From the NCBI RefSeq assembly GCF_002723835.1, contig NZ_BEWG01000115.1, forward strand, positions 1-64,000: 64,000 bases of DNA, given 5' to 3'. The notes below the pieces were generated by a model. That model saw only the letters and a list, made by a program, of their open reading frames with translations. It had not been told where the DNA came from and did no database searches. This DNA is from Mycobacterium sp. shizuoka-1. Its GTDB lineage: Bacteria > Actinomycetota > Actinomycetes > Mycobacteriales > Mycobacteriaceae. Position 1 is the first letter of the stretch. Each line of letters begins with the position of its first letter. Both the position numbers and the translations under genes were made by a program. This document shows positions 54,222 through 63,838 of this stretch, in pieces.

Positions 54222-54845
54222 ATGGATGTGTGCGTGATCGACCACCCACTGGCCAAAGCCAGGTTGACCACTCTCCGTGATGAACGCACCGACAATGCCG
54301 CCTTCCGCTGCGCCCTGCGCGACCTGACCCACATGCTGGTCTACGAGGCCACCCGGGACGTGCCGTGCGAGGACATCACCGTTCGCACCCCGATGGCCGA
54401 GACCGCGGGCACCCGACTGGCGGCCCCGCCGCTGCTCGTTCCGGTGCTGCGCGCGGGTCTGGGGATGGTCGACCAGGCGCACGCCCTGATTCCCGAGGCG
54501 CAGGTCGGCTTCGTCGGCGTGGCCCGCGACGAGGCCACCCATCAGCCCACGCCCTACCTCGAGTCGCTCCCCGACGACCTGAGCCGCCAGCCGGTCATGG
54601 TGCTCGACCCGATGCTGGCCACCGGTGGCTCGATGGTGCACACGATCAAGCTGCTGCACGACCGCGGTGCGCGCGACATCACCGTGGTGTGTGTGGTCTG
54701 CGCCCCGGAAGGCATCGCCGCGCTGCAGGCGGCGGCCCCGGAAGCCCGGCTGTTCACCGCCACCATCGACGAGGGCCTCAACGAGATCGCCTACATCGTT
54801 CCGGGTCTCGGCGACGCCGGTGATCGCCAGTTCGGTCCGCGCTGA
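54222..54845 (+). CDS. upp: Uracil phosphoribosyltransferase
   Basis: Salvages uracil to UMP with PRPP. 207 aa, identical in length to the M. tuberculosis enzyme as I recall it. PRPP-binding motif [16 protein letters not shown] near residues 127-142; [19 protein letters not shown] and [15 protein letters not shown] at the uracil site. Its stop lies 1 bp from the end of the convergent phosphomutase gene. Confidence 0.96.
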   Translation: MDVCVIDHPLAKARLTTLRDERTDNAAFRCALRDLTHMLVYEATRDVPCEDITVRTPMAETAGTRLAAPPLLVPVLRAGLGMVDQAHALIPEAQVGFVGVARDEATHQPTPYLESLPDDLSRQPVMVLDPMLATGGSMVHTIKLLHDRGARDITVVCVVCAPEGIAALQAAAPEARLFTATIDEGLNEIAYIVPGLGDAGDRQFGPR

Positions 54846-54846
54846 A

Positions 54847-56439
54847 CTACCAGCTGCGCGCCGCGTGCAGCAGACGTTGCTGCACAGCCGCCGCGCGGGC
54901 GCGCGCGTCGGTCAGGTCTGCGCCGGCGGCAAGCCCGACCTCGGTGTAGCACTTGACTTTCGGCTCCGTCCCCGAGGGCCGCACCACCACCCGCACCGAG
55001 GTCTGCGCGTCGCCGCCGACCAGAAAAACCGCATCGGCGCGCGTCGTGGCCCGGACCGGAAATCCCGCCAGCTCGGTGGGGGGATCGGTGCGCAGCCGGG
55101 CCATCATCGCGGTGGCCTCGCCGGTATCGGCCACCCGCCGCGACACCGCGGCGGTGGTGTGCACACCGTGGCGCAGGGCCAACCGGTCCAGCGCTCCTGC
55201 GATCGAATCCTGCTGGGCGGCAAGGTGTGTCGCCAGGTCGCAGGCCAGCACTGCGGCGCTGATCCCGTCCTTGTCCCGAACTGTGGCGGGGTCGACGCAA
55301 TGGCCGATGGCCTCCTCGTAGGCGTACACCAGGTTGCAGCCGGGCAGGTCTGCGTCGGCGCGGGCGAGCCATTTGAAGCCGGTCAGCGTCTCGACATGAC
55401 GGGCCCCGTAACCCGCGGCGATGGCCGCCAGTAACAGGGAGGACACCACGCTGCTGGCCACCACGCTGGTGGCGGCTTGGCCGTCGGCAAGCATGGACAG
55501 GATGTAATCACCGAGCAGCCAACCGGTTTCGTCACCGGAGAGCATCCGCCAGCCGTCGTCGGTGGGGATGCCCACAGCGCACCGGTCGGCGTCGGGATCC
55601 AGTGCGATCGCGATGTCGGCGCCCACCTGGCCGGCCAGCGTCAGCAGGGCGTCGGCGGCGCCGGGCTCCTCCGGGTTGGGGAACGACACCGTCGGAAAAT
55701 CCGGGTCCGGGTCGAATTGGCTTGCCACCGTGTGCACATCGGTGAAACCGGCCGCGTGCAGTGCCCGCAGCGCGAATTCGCCGCCGACACCGTGCATGGC
55801 GGTCAGGGCCACCCGCACGGCTCCCCGGGTGGAGCGCCGAACCGCCGATGCTCGGCTGAGGTAGGCGTCGACCAGCCCATCGTCGGACGGCTGCACCGGG
55901 AGTCGGGGAATCTGATCGGCGAACGGTGCCGCGGCCATGGTGGTCTCGATCTCGTGGTCGGTGGGCGGGATGATCTGCAGGCCGCCGTCGAGATAAACCT
56001 TGTAGCCGTTGTCGGCCGGCGGGTTGTGCGACGCGGTGATCTGCACACCGGCGGCGGCGCCGGTGTGCCGGACGGCGAACGCGACCACCGGGGTGGGCAC
56101 CGGATGGTCCCAGGTGATCACCGAAAACCCTTGGGCGGAGAACACTTCCGCCGCGGCCCGGGCGAACTGGAGCGATCCGTGCCGGGCATCGCGGCCGACC
56201 ACGACGGTCGCACCGGCCAGGCCGCGGCCGGTGAGCACCCGGGCCAGCGCCCAGCTGACGCGCAGCACCACCGCGAGGTTCATCGCGTCCGGGCCGCCGC
56301 GAACCGGTCCGCGCAGTCCCGCTGTGCCGAACGTCAGCGGCCGGGCGAAGCGGGCGGCGAGCTCAGCCTGATCCAGCCCGGCCAGCTCGGCAGCCGTGAC
56401 CGGATCGGGATCGTGGGCAATCCACTCCTGCTCGGTCAC
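54847..56439 (-). CDS. pmmB: Phosphomannomutase/phosphopentomutase-type alpha-D-phosphohexomutase
   Basis: A 530-aa phosphohexomutase. Phosphoserine loop ITASHNPPADNGYK, metal loop ALDPDADRCAVG, sugar-recognition EEAIGHCVDP and phosphate-binding RPSGTEPKVKCY are all present. N-terminal LTFGTAGLRGPV is typical. Called PmmB (Rv3308) in M. tuberculosis; next to deoD and upp it may in practice work as a phosphopentomutase in nucleoside salvage, linking ribose-1- and ribose-5-phosphate. GTG 56439 overlaps the MarR stop (GTGA). Confidence 0.93.
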   Translation of the reverse strand: MTEQEWIAHDPDPVTAAELAGLDQAELAARFARPLTFGTAGLRGPVRGGPDAMNLAVVLRVSWALARVLTGRGLAGATVVVGRDARHGSLQFARAAAEVFSAQGFSVITWDHPVPTPVVAFAVRHTGAAAGVQITASHNPPADNGYKVYLDGGLQIIPPTDHEIETTMAAAPFADQIPRLPVQPSDDGLVDAYLSRASAVRRSTRGAVRVALTAMHGVGGEFALRALHAAGFTDVHTVASQFDPDPDFPTVSFPNPEEPGAADALLTLAGQVGADIAIALDPDADRCAVGIPTDDGWRMLSGDETGWLLGDYILSMLADGQAATSVVASSVVSSLLLAAIAAGYGARHVETLTGFKWLARADADLPGCNLVYAYEEAIGHCVDPATVRDKDGISAAVLACDLATHLAAQQDSIAGALDRLALRHGVHTTAAVSRRVADTGEATAMMARLRTDPPTELAGFPVRATTRADAVFLVGGDAQTSVRVVVRPSGTEPKVKCYTEVGLAAGADLTDARARAAAVQQRLLHAARSW

Positions 56440-56894
56440 GGCACCGATTGTGCCTCGCGCTCGGCGTCGGCGAGCTTGCGCAGCACCGGCGCGGTGAGCA
56501 TCAGCAGGTTGACCTCCAGCTCGCTCAGGTGATCGCGCATCGTCTCGTAGAGCCAGGCGTCGCGCTGGGCCCGGTCGCGCAGCAGCAGGTCCAGCCCGTC
56601 GGGGGTGAGTTCGACGAGCTGCCTGCGGCGGTCGGACTCGTCGGGCCTGCGGGAGACCAGCGCGCGGGATTCCAATTCGTTGATGCTGTCGGTGAGCGAT
56701 TGCACCCGGACCTGCAACCGGGCCGCGATCTCGGCGGGCGTGGTCACCCCGGCCCGGCTCACGTCGCCGAGGACTTCGAGCTGGCTGAGGGTCAGGCCGT
56801 TGTCGGGACGGTGCCGGCGCAGCTGTCGGGCCAGCGCCATCATGGCTTCTCGCAGCTCGGTGGCCGCGGCCGACGGCGCGATGTTGACAGGCAT
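56436..56894 (-). CDS. MarR family transcriptional regulator
   Basis: A 152-aa winged-helix regulator: LTLSQLEVLGDVSRAGVTTPAEIAARLQVRVQSLTDSINELESRALVSRRPDESDRRRQ (shown only in part by its key blocks) with the wing DESDRRRQLVELTPDG near residues 81-96. Divergent from an AbrB-family membrane protein, which it probably controls through the intergenic palindrome, and co-translated with pmmB. A TATAAC -10 box at 56902-56907 lies 7 nt before its ATG, so its mRNA should be leaderless. Confidence 0.9.
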   Translation of the reverse strand: MPVNIAPSAAATELREAMMALARQLRRHRPDNGLTLSQLEVLGDVSRAGVTTPAEIAARLQVRVQSLTDSINELESRALVSRRPDESDRRRQLVELTPDGLDLLLRDRAQRDAWLYETMRDHLSELEVNLLMLTAPVLRKLADAEREAQSVP

Positions 56895-56901
56895 ATTCCA
56901 A

Positions 56902-56924
56902 GTTATACCTTGTCAATTAGTGAC
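56902..56924. promoter_or_regulatory. MarR operator candidate overlapping promoter
   Basis: GTCA-ATTAG-TGAC inverted repeat at 56912-56924 next to TATAAC (minus strand, 56902-56907). The 86-bp divergent space is unusually AT-rich for this genome. Binding here would block the marR promoter and probably that of the plus-strand membrane gene. Confidence 0.4.
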
Positions 56925-56980
56925 TTATCTCGCTTTAAGCGCAGTTAGCTGAACCAAAAAAGCAAGGGCATACTTGTCTT

Positions 56981-58093
56981 ATGCGATGGGTGCTGTTGGT
57001 ACTGGTGACGATCGGGGTCACCGTGCCACTGGACCTGCTCGGCGTCCCGTCCGCCGCGTTGTTCGCGGCCTTGCTGGTGGGTGTCGTGCTGGCGATCGCC
57101 CGGCTGGCACCCGCACGGGTCCCGCGCATCGCGGGACTGGCGGCTCAGGGCGCCCTCGGCGTCTACATCGGGACCATGGTGCACTCCGACTCACTGTCGG
57201 CGCTGGGCCCGCACTGGCCGGTGGTGATCGGCGTCGGCGTGGTCACGCTGGTGCTGAGCATCGGCGCCGGTGCGCTGCTCGGCCTGCACCGCGACATCAG
57301 CCCCCTGACCGGTGCGCTGGCGCTGGTGGCCGGCGGAGCCTCCGGCCTGGTGGCGATCGCGCGCGAACTCGGGGGTGACGACCGCATCGTCGCCGTCGTC
57401 CAATACCTCCGGGTGGCCGTGATCACCGCGGCGATGCCCGTCGTCGTCACCCTCGTCTACCACGCCGACCGGTCCGCCCGGCTTGCCGCAGGACCCCAAT
57501 CCCATTCGGCTCCTTGGTATCTGAGCCTGATGATGATCATCGTCCTGGTGGTCGCCGGAGCTGCGGTCGGCCGGTTGGCCCGGCTGCCCGGCTCCGGCCT
57601 GCTCGGCCCCATGGCGCTGACCATCATGGCTGAACTGGCCGGGTTGTCGTTCGGTCTGACGGTGCCGGCATTGCTGGTTTCGGCCGCCTACATGGTGATC
57701 GGCTGGCAGGCCGGCGTGGCGTTCACCAGGGAATCGCTGCGCGCGATCGAACGGTTGTTGCCCGCTGCTCTCGGGCTGATCGTGCTGCTGAATGTCGCCA
57801 CCGCCGGGCTGGGGGTGGCGCTGGCCAAGATCACCGGCGTCAGCATGCTCGACGGATACCTGGCCACCAGCCCGGGTGGGATCTACGCGGTGCTGGCCAC
57901 CGCGGTGGAGACCGGCTCCAACGTCACGTTCATCATCGCCACACAGGTGCTGCGGGTGCTGCTGATGCTGTTCGCCGCGCCCCTGCTGGCTCGAGCGTTC
58001 GTGCGGCTGACCTACAGGCGCGCCAGCACCGAGGCCAACAGCGACCCCATCGCGGTGGCCGAGGCGCGCCCGGCGGCCAAGACCTCGTCGTGA
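56981..58093 (+). CDS. AbrB-family (COG3180) membrane protein
   Basis: A 370-aa membrane protein with about ten hydrophobic helices in two similar halves, each with a [26 protein letters not shown]- or [21 protein letters not shown]-type conserved loop. Databases often call this family AbrB regulator or ammonia monooxygenase, but it is an integral membrane protein with no DNA-binding domain. Probably a transporter. Under likely MarR control from the divergent promoter. Its 3' end overlaps the convergent deoD by 82 bp. Confidence 0.82.
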   Translation: MRWVLLVLVTIGVTVPLDLLGVPSAALFAALLVGVVLAIARLAPARVPRIAGLAAQGALGVYIGTMVHSDSLSALGPHWPVVIGVGVVTLVLSIGAGALLGLHRDISPLTGALALVAGGASGLVAIARELGGDDRIVAVVQYLRVAVITAAMPVVVTLVYHADRSARLAAGPQSHSAPWYLSLMMIIVLVVAGAAVGRLARLPGSGLLGPMALTIMAELAGLSFGLTVPALLVSAAYMVIGWQAGVAFTRESLRAIERLLPAALGLIVLLNVATAGLGVALAKITGVSMLDGYLATSPGGIYAVLATAVETGSNVTFIIATQVLRVLLMLFAAPLLARAFVRLTYRRASTEANSDPIAVAEARPAAKTSS

Positions 58094-58797
58094 CTGAGCG
58101 GCTGACCGGTCATCCCGGCGGCCAGGTTCGTCACCAGCGACACCCCGAGCACTTCGGCACCCACCGCCCGCGCCGCGATCGTCTCGTGCACGGTCGACAT
58201 CCCGACCAGGTCGGCGCCCAAGGTCCGCAGCATCCGGATTTCGGCGGGCGTCTCGTAGTGCGGCCCGGGCAGGCCGGCGTACACGCCCTCGGTCAGGCTC
58301 GGGTCCACCGAGCGGGCCAGTTCGCGCAGCCGCGGGGAGTACGCATCGACCAGGTCGACGAACTGTGCTCCGACCAGCGGCGAGCGGGCGGTGAGATTGA
58401 GGTGGTCGCTGATCAGCACCGGCTGTCCGACCCGGTATTCGGGCCGCAGCCCGCCGGCGGCGTTGGTCAGCACCACGATCTGCGCCCCGGCCGCCCGCGC
58501 GGTCCGCACCGGATGGACGACGGCGCTCAGGTCATGACCCTCGTAGGCGTGGATGCGACCAAGTAGCACCAGCACGTGGCGGTCACCGACCGGCACCGAC
58601 AACACCCGACCGCGATGCCCGAGCGCCGACGGCGGGGTGAAGCCGGGGATGACCGACATCGGGACCTCGGCCACCGGAGTTCCCAGCGCCGCGGCCGCCG
58701 GCGTCCAGCCCGAGCCGAGGACCACCGCGACGTCGTGTCGCGGCACGCCGGTGCGTTCGGCGATCACCGCGGCGGCGTGCTCGGCGTCTGGACTCAC
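58012..58797 (-). CDS. deoD: Purine nucleoside phosphorylase
   Basis: Trimeric-type PNP that splits (deoxy)inosine and guanosine with phosphate. 261 aa (268 in M. tuberculosis DeoD/Rv3307). Motifs: [15 protein letters not shown] (phosphate), [62 protein letters not shown] and [14 protein letters not shown] 58797 start. Divergent from amiB1 by 37 bp. Confidence 0.95.
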   Translation of the reverse strand: MSPDAEHAAAVIAERTGVPRHDVAVVLGSGWTPAAAALGTPVAEVPMSVIPGFTPPSALGHRGRVLSVPVGDRHVLVLLGRIHAYEGHDLSAVVHPVRTARAAGAQIVVLTNAAGGLRPEYRVGQPVLISDHLNLTARSPLVGAQFVDLVDAYSPRLRELARSVDPSLTEGVYAGLPGPHYETPAEIRMLRTLGADLVGMSTVHETIAARAVGAEVLGVSLVTNLAAGMTGQPLSHDEVLAAGRASATAMGSLLASVLARL

Positions 58798-58834
58798 AGC
58801 CTGCGAGCCTAGCGGTGAATGCGATACTGCGTGG

Positions 58835-60022
58835 ATGCCTACCGCCACCGCGTCGACCCGCGTCGAGGACGTGGTCGCGGCACGCCGGGGTGATCTGATC
58901 GAACTGTCGCACGCCATCCACGCCGAGCCGGAACTCGCGTTCGACGAGCATCGCAGCTGCGCCAAGACCCAGGCGTTGGTGGCCGAGCGCGGCTTCGAGA
59001 TCAGCGCCGCGCCGGGCGGTTTGACCACCGCCTTTCGCGCCGACTTCGGTTCTGGCCCGCTGGTGATCGGGATCTGCGCCGAGTACGACGCCCTGCCCGG
59101 CATCGGCCACGCCTGCGGGCACAACATCATCGCCGCCTCGGCCGTCGGCACCGCCCTGGCGCTGGCCGAGGTGGCCGACGACCTTGGCCTCACCGTGGCG
59201 CTGATCGGCACGCCCGCCGAGGAGTCCGGCGGCGGCAAGGCCCTGTTGATCGAGGCGGGAGTGTTCGACGATGTCGCGGCCGCGGTGATGCTGCACCCGG
59301 GGCCGATCGACATCGCCGCGGCGCGTTCGCTGGCCCTCTCCGAGGTGGTGGTGACCTATACCGGCCGCGAATCGCACGCGGCCGTCGCGCCGTATCTGGG
59401 GATCAACGCCGCCGACGCGGTAACGGTCGCCCAGGTGGCGATCGGGTTGCTGCGCCAGCAGATGGCCCCCGGCCAGCTGGCCCACGGCATCGTCACCGAG
59501 GGCGGTTCGGCCACGAACATCATTCCGGGCCGGGCGCGGCTGCAGTACACGATGCGCGCGGTCGACACCGACTCGCTGCGCGGCCTGGAGGCCAAGATGC
59601 GCGGTTGCTTCGCGGCCGGGGCCGTGGCCACCGGCTGTGAACACGACATCGCCGAAGCTGCGCCGCCGTATGCCGAGCTGACCCCGGATCCGTGGCTGGC
59701 GCAGGTATGCCGCGACGAGATGACCCGGCTGGGCCGCAGCCCGGTGCCGGTCGAGGTCGAAGCCGAGATGCCGCTGGGCAGTACCGACATGGGCAATGTC
59801 ACCCAACTGCTGCCGGGCATCCACCCGGTGGTGGGCATCGAATCCGGTGGCGCGGTGATCCACCAGCCCGGGTTCACCACCGCGGCCGCGTCGACCAGTG
59901 CTGACCGCGCTGTGACCGAGGGGGCAGTCATGTTGGCGCGCACGGTCGTTCGATTGGCGCAGACGCCTGACGAGCGCGACCGTGTGCTCGCACTGCGAGA
60001 CGAACGGAGGACCCGCGCATGA
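58835..60022 (+). CDS. amiB1: M20 family peptidase/amidohydrolase
   Basis: A 395-aa metallopeptidase of the M20D type (N-acyl amino acid or p-aminobenzoyl-glutamate hydrolase group). Metal ligands: CGHN in [21 protein letters not shown] (catalytic Glu and metal Glu), HPGP, and the late histidine in [10 protein letters not shown]. Lid domain with [23 protein letters not shown] 58835 follows GATACT by 6-7 nt, suggesting a leaderless transcript. Overlaps amiA1 by 4 nt (ATGA). Confidence 0.92.
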   Translation: MPTATASTRVEDVVAARRGDLIELSHAIHAEPELAFDEHRSCAKTQALVAERGFEISAAPGGLTTAFRADFGSGPLVIGICAEYDALPGIGHACGHNIIAASAVGTALALAEVADDLGLTVALIGTPAEESGGGKALLIEAGVFDDVAAAVMLHPGPIDIAAARSLALSEVVVTYTGRESHAAVAPYLGINAADAVTVAQVAIGLLRQQMAPGQLAHGIVTEGGSATNIIPGRARLQYTMRAVDTDSLRGLEAKMRGCFAAGAVATGCEHDIAEAAPPYAELTPDPWLAQVCRDEMTRLGRSPVPVEVEAEMPLGSTDMGNVTQLLPGIHPVVGIESGGAVIHQPGFTTAAASTSADRAVTEGAVMLARTVVRLAQTPDERDRVLALRDERRTRA

Positions 60023-61188
60023 GCATCGCCGACGCGTGTGAATCCTGGCTGGCCGCGCACTTCGACGATCTGGTCGAGTGGCGCAGGCACATTCACCGCT
60101 ATCCGGAGCTGGGCCGCCAGGAGTTCGCCACCACCCAGTTCGTCGCCGACCGGCTGGTGGAGGCCGGCCTCAATCCGAAGGTGCTGCCCGGCGGTACCGG
60201 TCTGACGTGTGATTTCGGTCCCGAGCACGCGCCGCGGATCGCGCTGCGCGCCGATATGGACGCGCTGCCGATGGCCGAGCGCACCGGTGCGCCGTACAGC
60301 TCGACGATGCCCAACATCGCGCATGCGTGCGGCCACGACGCCCACACCGCGATGCTGATCGGTGCCGCGACGGCACTGGCGTCGGTTCCCGAACTGCCGG
60401 TCGGGGTGCGGCTGGTCTTCCAGGCCGCCGAGGAGCTGATGCCTGGCGGCGCGATCGACGCGATCGCCGCGGGCGCGCTGGTGGGGGTGTCGCGAATCTT
60501 CGCCCTGCACTGCGATCCCCGGTTGGCCGTCGGGCGGGTCGCGATCATCCCGGGGCCGATCACCTCGGCCGCGGATTCGATCGAGATCACCCTGCATTCG
60601 GCGGGCGGCCATACCTCGCGGCCGCATCTGACCTCGGATCTGGTGTACGGGATGGGCACGCTGATCACCGGGCTGCCCGGAGTCCTGTCCCGCCGGATCG
60701 ACCCCCGGCACAGCACCGTGATGGTGTGGGGGGCGGCCAACGCCGGTGTCGCGGCCAATGCGATCCCGCAGATCGGGACGCTGGCGGGCACGGTGCGCAC
60801 CGCCAGTCGTGAGACCTGGGTGGGTATGGAAGATCTTGTGCGGGAGACGATTTCGGGCCTCCTTGCGCCGCTCGGTATCGAGCACACGCTGCAGTACCAC
60901 CGTGGTGTCCCACCGGTGGTCAACGAGGAACGCTCGACGCAGATCATGACGCACGCCATCGAGGCGGTGGCGCCCGATGCCTTGGCCGACACCCGCCAGT
61001 CCGGCGGCGGCGAAGACTTCTCCTGGTACCTCGAGGAGGTGCCCGGCGCGATGGCGCGGCTGGGGGTGTGGAGTGGCCGCGGACCGCAACTGGACCTGCA
61101 TCAGCCGACCTTCGATCTCGACGAGCGGGCGCTCGCGGTCGGGGTGCGGGTGCTGGTGAACATCGTTGAGCAGGCGGCCGCGTTCTGA
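60019..61188 (+). CDS. amiA1: M20 family peptidase/N-acyl-amino acid amidohydrolase
   Basis: A 389-aa paralogue of the preceding protein. [36 protein letters not shown] with Cys/His metal ligands, [12 protein letters not shown] with the catalytic glutamates, and [22 protein letters not shown]. Together with amiB1 it could split N-acyl-amino acids or peptides to recycle amino acids. Its stop overlaps the galE start (TGATG), so three genes share a transcript. Confidence 0.92.
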   Translation: MSIADACESWLAAHFDDLVEWRRHIHRYPELGRQEFATTQFVADRLVEAGLNPKVLPGGTGLTCDFGPEHAPRIALRADMDALPMAERTGAPYSSTMPNIAHACGHDAHTAMLIGAATALASVPELPVGVRLVFQAAEELMPGGAIDAIAAGALVGVSRIFALHCDPRLAVGRVAIIPGPITSAADSIEITLHSAGGHTSRPHLTSDLVYGMGTLITGLPGVLSRRIDPRHSTVMVWGAANAGVAANAIPQIGTLAGTVRTASRETWVGMEDLVRETISGLLAPLGIEHTLQYHRGVPPVVNEERSTQIMTHAIEAVAPDALADTRQSGGGEDFSWYLEEVPGAMARLGVWSGRGPQLDLHQPTFDLDERALAVGVRVLVNIVEQAAAF

Positions 61189-62147
61189 TGAAGCTTCTGG
61201 TGACGGGCGGCGCCGGATACGTCGGCAGTGTCTGCGCGGCAGTGCTGCTGGAGCAGGGCCACGAGGTGGTGATCGTCGACGATCTGTCCACCGGCAACGC
61301 CGACGCGGTGCCGGCCGGGGCGCGCTTCGTCGAGGCCGATGTGACCGGGGCGGCACCCGAACTACTGGGCGACGGCTCCTTCGACGGTGTGCTGCATTTC
61401 GCGGCGAAGTCTCTAGTGGGGGAGTCGGTCGAGGAGCCGCAGCGGTACTGGCAAAACAATGTGGTCAAGACGCTGGCCTTGCTGGATGCCATACGGGCCG
61501 CAGGTACGCCGCGGCTGGTGTTCTCCTCGACCGCGGCGACCTATGGGGAGCCGGAATCGGTGCCGATCACCGAGGACGCCCCGACCCGGCCGACGAATGC
61601 CTATGGCGCCACCAAACTCGCGATCGACCATGCGATCGCGTCGTATGCCACCGCCTACGGACTGGCCGCCACCAGCCTGCGTTACTTCAACGTCGCGGGC
61701 GCCTATGCCGGGCTGGGTGAGCGCCATGCCACCGAAACCCATCTGATTCCGCTGGTGCTGCAGGTGGCCGCCGGAAAGCGTTCGGAGATCCTGGTGTTCG
61801 GCACCGACTGGCCGACGCCGGACGGCACGTGCATCCGCGATTACATTCACGTCCGCGATCTCGCCGATGCCCATCTGCTGGCCCTGCAGGGCGCGCGCCC
61901 GGGCGAGCACCGCATCTACAACCTGGGCAACGGAACCGGATTCTCGGTACGTGAGGTGATCGCTTGCTGCGAGCGCGTCACCGGTGGACCGATCGCGGCG
62001 CGCTACGTCGAGCGCCGGGCGGGTGACCCGGCCGTGCTGATCGCCTCGAGCGAGCGGGCCGTCACCGAGCTCGGCTGGCGTCCCCAGCACAGCTCGATTG
62101 ACGAAATTGTCTCCGACGCTTGGGAGTTCACCACCCAAAGGGTGTGA
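61188..62147 (+). CDS. galE: UDP-glucose 4-epimerase
   Basis: Short-chain dehydrogenase-fold epimerase, 319 aa, interconverting UDP-glucose and UDP-galactose, the latter needed for arabinogalactan. NAD-binding [25 protein letters not shown] after strand 2, [11 protein letters not shown] with the catalytic serine/threonine and the YxxxK in [14 protein letters not shown]-terminal [16 protein letters not shown] is typical. Coupled to amiA1 by TGATG. Confidence 0.94.
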   Translation: MKLLVTGGAGYVGSVCAAVLLEQGHEVVIVDDLSTGNADAVPAGARFVEADVTGAAPELLGDGSFDGVLHFAAKSLVGESVEEPQRYWQNNVVKTLALLDAIRAAGTPRLVFSSTAATYGEPESVPITEDAPTRPTNAYGATKLAIDHAIASYATAYGLAATSLRYFNVAGAYAGLGERHATETHLIPLVLQVAAGKRSEILVFGTDWPTPDGTCIRDYIHVRDLADAHLLALQGARPGEHRIYNLGNGTGFSVREVIACCERVTGGPIAARYVERRAGDPAVLIASSERAVTELGWRPQHSSIDEIVSDAWEFTTQRV

Positions 62148-62191
62148 GGGTGCACTTCGGCGCAGCGACACGCCGCATTCCCGGTCATTTC

Positions 62192-62202
62192 GCGCACGCT
62201 CG
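62192..62202. repeat. 11-bp direct repeat, left copy
   Basis: GCGCACGCTCG, matched exactly at 63178-63188 on the other side of the AbiEi-like gene. A second shared word, GTGCACT, precedes each copy (62150 and 63147). The arrangement brackets the gene. Confidence 0.4.
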
Positions 62203-62255
62203 TCATCCACAGGTCTGACTTTCTGTTCGGCTGATGAGCGTCCAGCATCACCTCC

Positions 62256-63143
62256 ATGGATGAGCGGCTTGTTGCCCTGTTCGAGAGACAGGGCGGGGTG
62301 GCGACGACCGATCAAATCCGCGCCGTGGTGGGTCGACGCTATCTGGAGATGCTGCTGGAAAGCACTGCCGTTGAACGTATCTGGAGGGGCATCTACAGCC
62401 TGGGCCCTGCCGATATGTCTCGGCGGCTGTTGGGTCTCGACCTGGCGTGCGGTGAGGTGGTCGGCATCTGCATGGCGACTGCGGCCGGCGTCTACGGCTT
62501 CGACACCCAGAACGGCGCCGATCTGCACGTGTTGAATCCGGCCGGCCGCCAGCTCCGGTCCGGCGAGGGACTGGTGGTCCACCGTCGCGAGGGTGCGCCG
62601 CTGATCATGCTGTCCGGTCGACCAGTGACGGCCCCGGCGTGGACAGCGGTCGAAGTGGCTCGGACCTTGCGGCGGCCGCGGGCGCTCGCGACACTCGACG
62701 CAGCACTGCGATCGGGGCGCTGCGATGTATCGGCGTTGCAGCAGGCCGTGCTCGCACAGCAGGGACGGCGGGGGATCCTCGAGGTCAGGCGACTGCTTCC
62801 GCTCGCCGACGGGCGAGCTGAGTCGCCGATGGAGAGCGAAGCCCGGCTGGTCATGATTGAGGGTGACCTGCCCAGCCCGGTCCTGCAGTTCGAAGTCGTC
62901 GACTCTCGCGGACGATTGCGCAGACTGGACTTCGCCTGGCCGGCGCAGAGGGTCGCGGCAGAATACGACAGCGACGAATGGCACGTTGGGCCGGACGCGC
63001 TCCGGCGCGACAGGGCAAAACAGGCTGCGCTGCAAGATCTCGGATGGATCGTCGTGCCGATTGTCGCCGATGATGTCCGGCGTCAGCAGCGTGCGCTCGT
63101 CAACCGGATTCGTGCCCACTTGTCTGCCCGCGAGTGTGCGTGA
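62256..63143 (+). CDS. AbiEi-type winged helix fused to PD-(D/E)xK (DUF559-like) domain
   Basis: A 295-aa protein. Residues about 5-50 match the N-terminal winged helix of AbiEi antitoxins (LFERQGGVATTDQIRAVVG, RIWRGIYSLG). A middle region (60-180) follows the AbiEi-like pattern. Residues about 190-290 look like a DUF559/Vsr-type nuclease fold: E195 in SEARL, D225 in RRLDFAWP, E236 in RVAAEYDSDEWH and the final strand GWIVVPIV. A partner AbiEii toxin is absent. Such proteins are common in actinobacteria, but their function is not established; a defence or toxin-antitoxin role is plausible. Bracketed by 11-bp direct repeats. No clear ribosome binding site before ATG 62256. Confidence 0.8.
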   Translation: MDERLVALFERQGGVATTDQIRAVVGRRYLEMLLESTAVERIWRGIYSLGPADMSRRLLGLDLACGEVVGICMATAAGVYGFDTQNGADLHVLNPAGRQLRSGEGLVVHRREGAPLIMLSGRPVTAPAWTAVEVARTLRRPRALATLDAALRSGRCDVSALQQAVLAQQGRRGILEVRRLLPLADGRAESPMESEARLVMIEGDLPSPVLQFEVVDSRGRLRRLDFAWPAQRVAAEYDSDEWHVGPDALRRDRAKQAALQDLGWIVVPIVADDVRRQQRALVNRIRAHLSARECA

Positions 63144-63177
63144 AGTGTGCACTGCGCCGGCGTTTCGGCGTCGGTAA

Positions 63178-63188
63178 GCGCACGCTCG
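63178..63188. repeat. 11-bp direct repeat, right copy
   Basis: Second exact copy of GCGCACGCTCG (left copy at 62192-62202), between the AbiEi-like gene and the convergent cyclotransferase gene. Confidence 0.4.
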
Positions 63189-63200
63189 CGGCGAAGAGTG

Positions 63201-63686
63201 CTAACCGCCGCCGTGGCCGCCGGGGCCGATGTTGCGGGCTGGGCGGGTCCGCAGGTCGTGCACGTATTCGGCAGGTGCACCGGCGATTTCGGCGGCGTCG
63301 GCCATCACGCCGAGATAGCGCGCCGACGGCAGGCCGCCCTCCCAGGCGTCCAGCACGTACAGCCAGGCGAGCACGGGATCGGTTGTGGTGTCCGTAGATT
63401 CGCACTCGATGCGGCACCGGATCTTCTTGTGGAAGCCCAGCTCGGAGCCTTCCCAGCGGTCCAGGTTCTGCTCGTCTGCGGACGTCATGTCGTAGAGCAC
63501 CACGAACACCTTGGAGTCGGGGTCCTCGACCAGGGTGGCCAGCGCGCCCTCCCAGCCGATGTCCTCCCCGGCGAAGGTCAGCCGCCAGCCGTGCAGCCAG
63601 CCGGTGCCGGCCATCGGGGAATGCGGCGCACGCTCCAGCATCTGCTCGGGATGCATGTTGGACCCGTAGGCGGCGTAGAGCGGCAC
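63201..63686 (-). CDS. Gamma-glutamylcyclotransferase-like protein (Rv3304-like)
   Basis: A 161-aa cyclotransferase-fold protein. N-terminal YAAYGSNMHPEQM carries the YGSN phosphate/amide-binding motif, and the catalytic glutamate region is probably DRWEGSELGFHKK (about residues 76-88). C-terminal glycine-rich end. Same place and size as Rv3304 next to lpdA. Would release 5-oxoproline from a gamma-glutamyl-linked amine; substrate unproven. ATG 63686. Confidence 0.85.
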   Translation of the reverse strand: MPLYAAYGSNMHPEQMLERAPHSPMAGTGWLHGWRLTFAGEDIGWEGALATLVEDPDSKVFVVLYDMTSADEQNLDRWEGSELGFHKKIRCRIECESTDTTTDPVLAWLYVLDAWEGGLPSARYLGVMADAAEIAGAPAEYVHDLRTRPARNIGPGGHGGG

Positions 63687-63738
63687 GGGGAAAGCCTAGA
63701 GCGTCTCGCCGCCAGGGGCGCAGGGAGTCGGGGAACTG

Positions 63739-63830
63739 GCGACCCGGGCTACTAGGTTCGGTGGGCAGGAGCGCAGCGACCGGGGTGACTAGGTTCGGTG
63801 GGCAGGAGCGCAGCGACCCGGGCTACTAGG
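63739..63830. repeat. 37-bp tandem repeat upstream of lpdA
   Basis: The unit starting ACTAGGTTCGGTGGGCAGG lies at 63751-63787 and 63788-63824; the end of an earlier unit (GCGACCCGGGCT, 63739-63750) and the start of a later one (ACTAGG, 63825-63830) flank them. The two copies differ only at the last bases. It contains the word GGAGCGCAGCGACC and ends 9 bp before the lpdA start. Confidence 0.85.
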
Positions 63831-63838
63831 CTGAGCGC

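Noticed and set aside
56981-58093. Calling the AbrB-family protein a transcriptional regulator
   Set aside because: It is an integral membrane protein with about ten helices and no DNA-binding domain; the name is an annotation carry-over.
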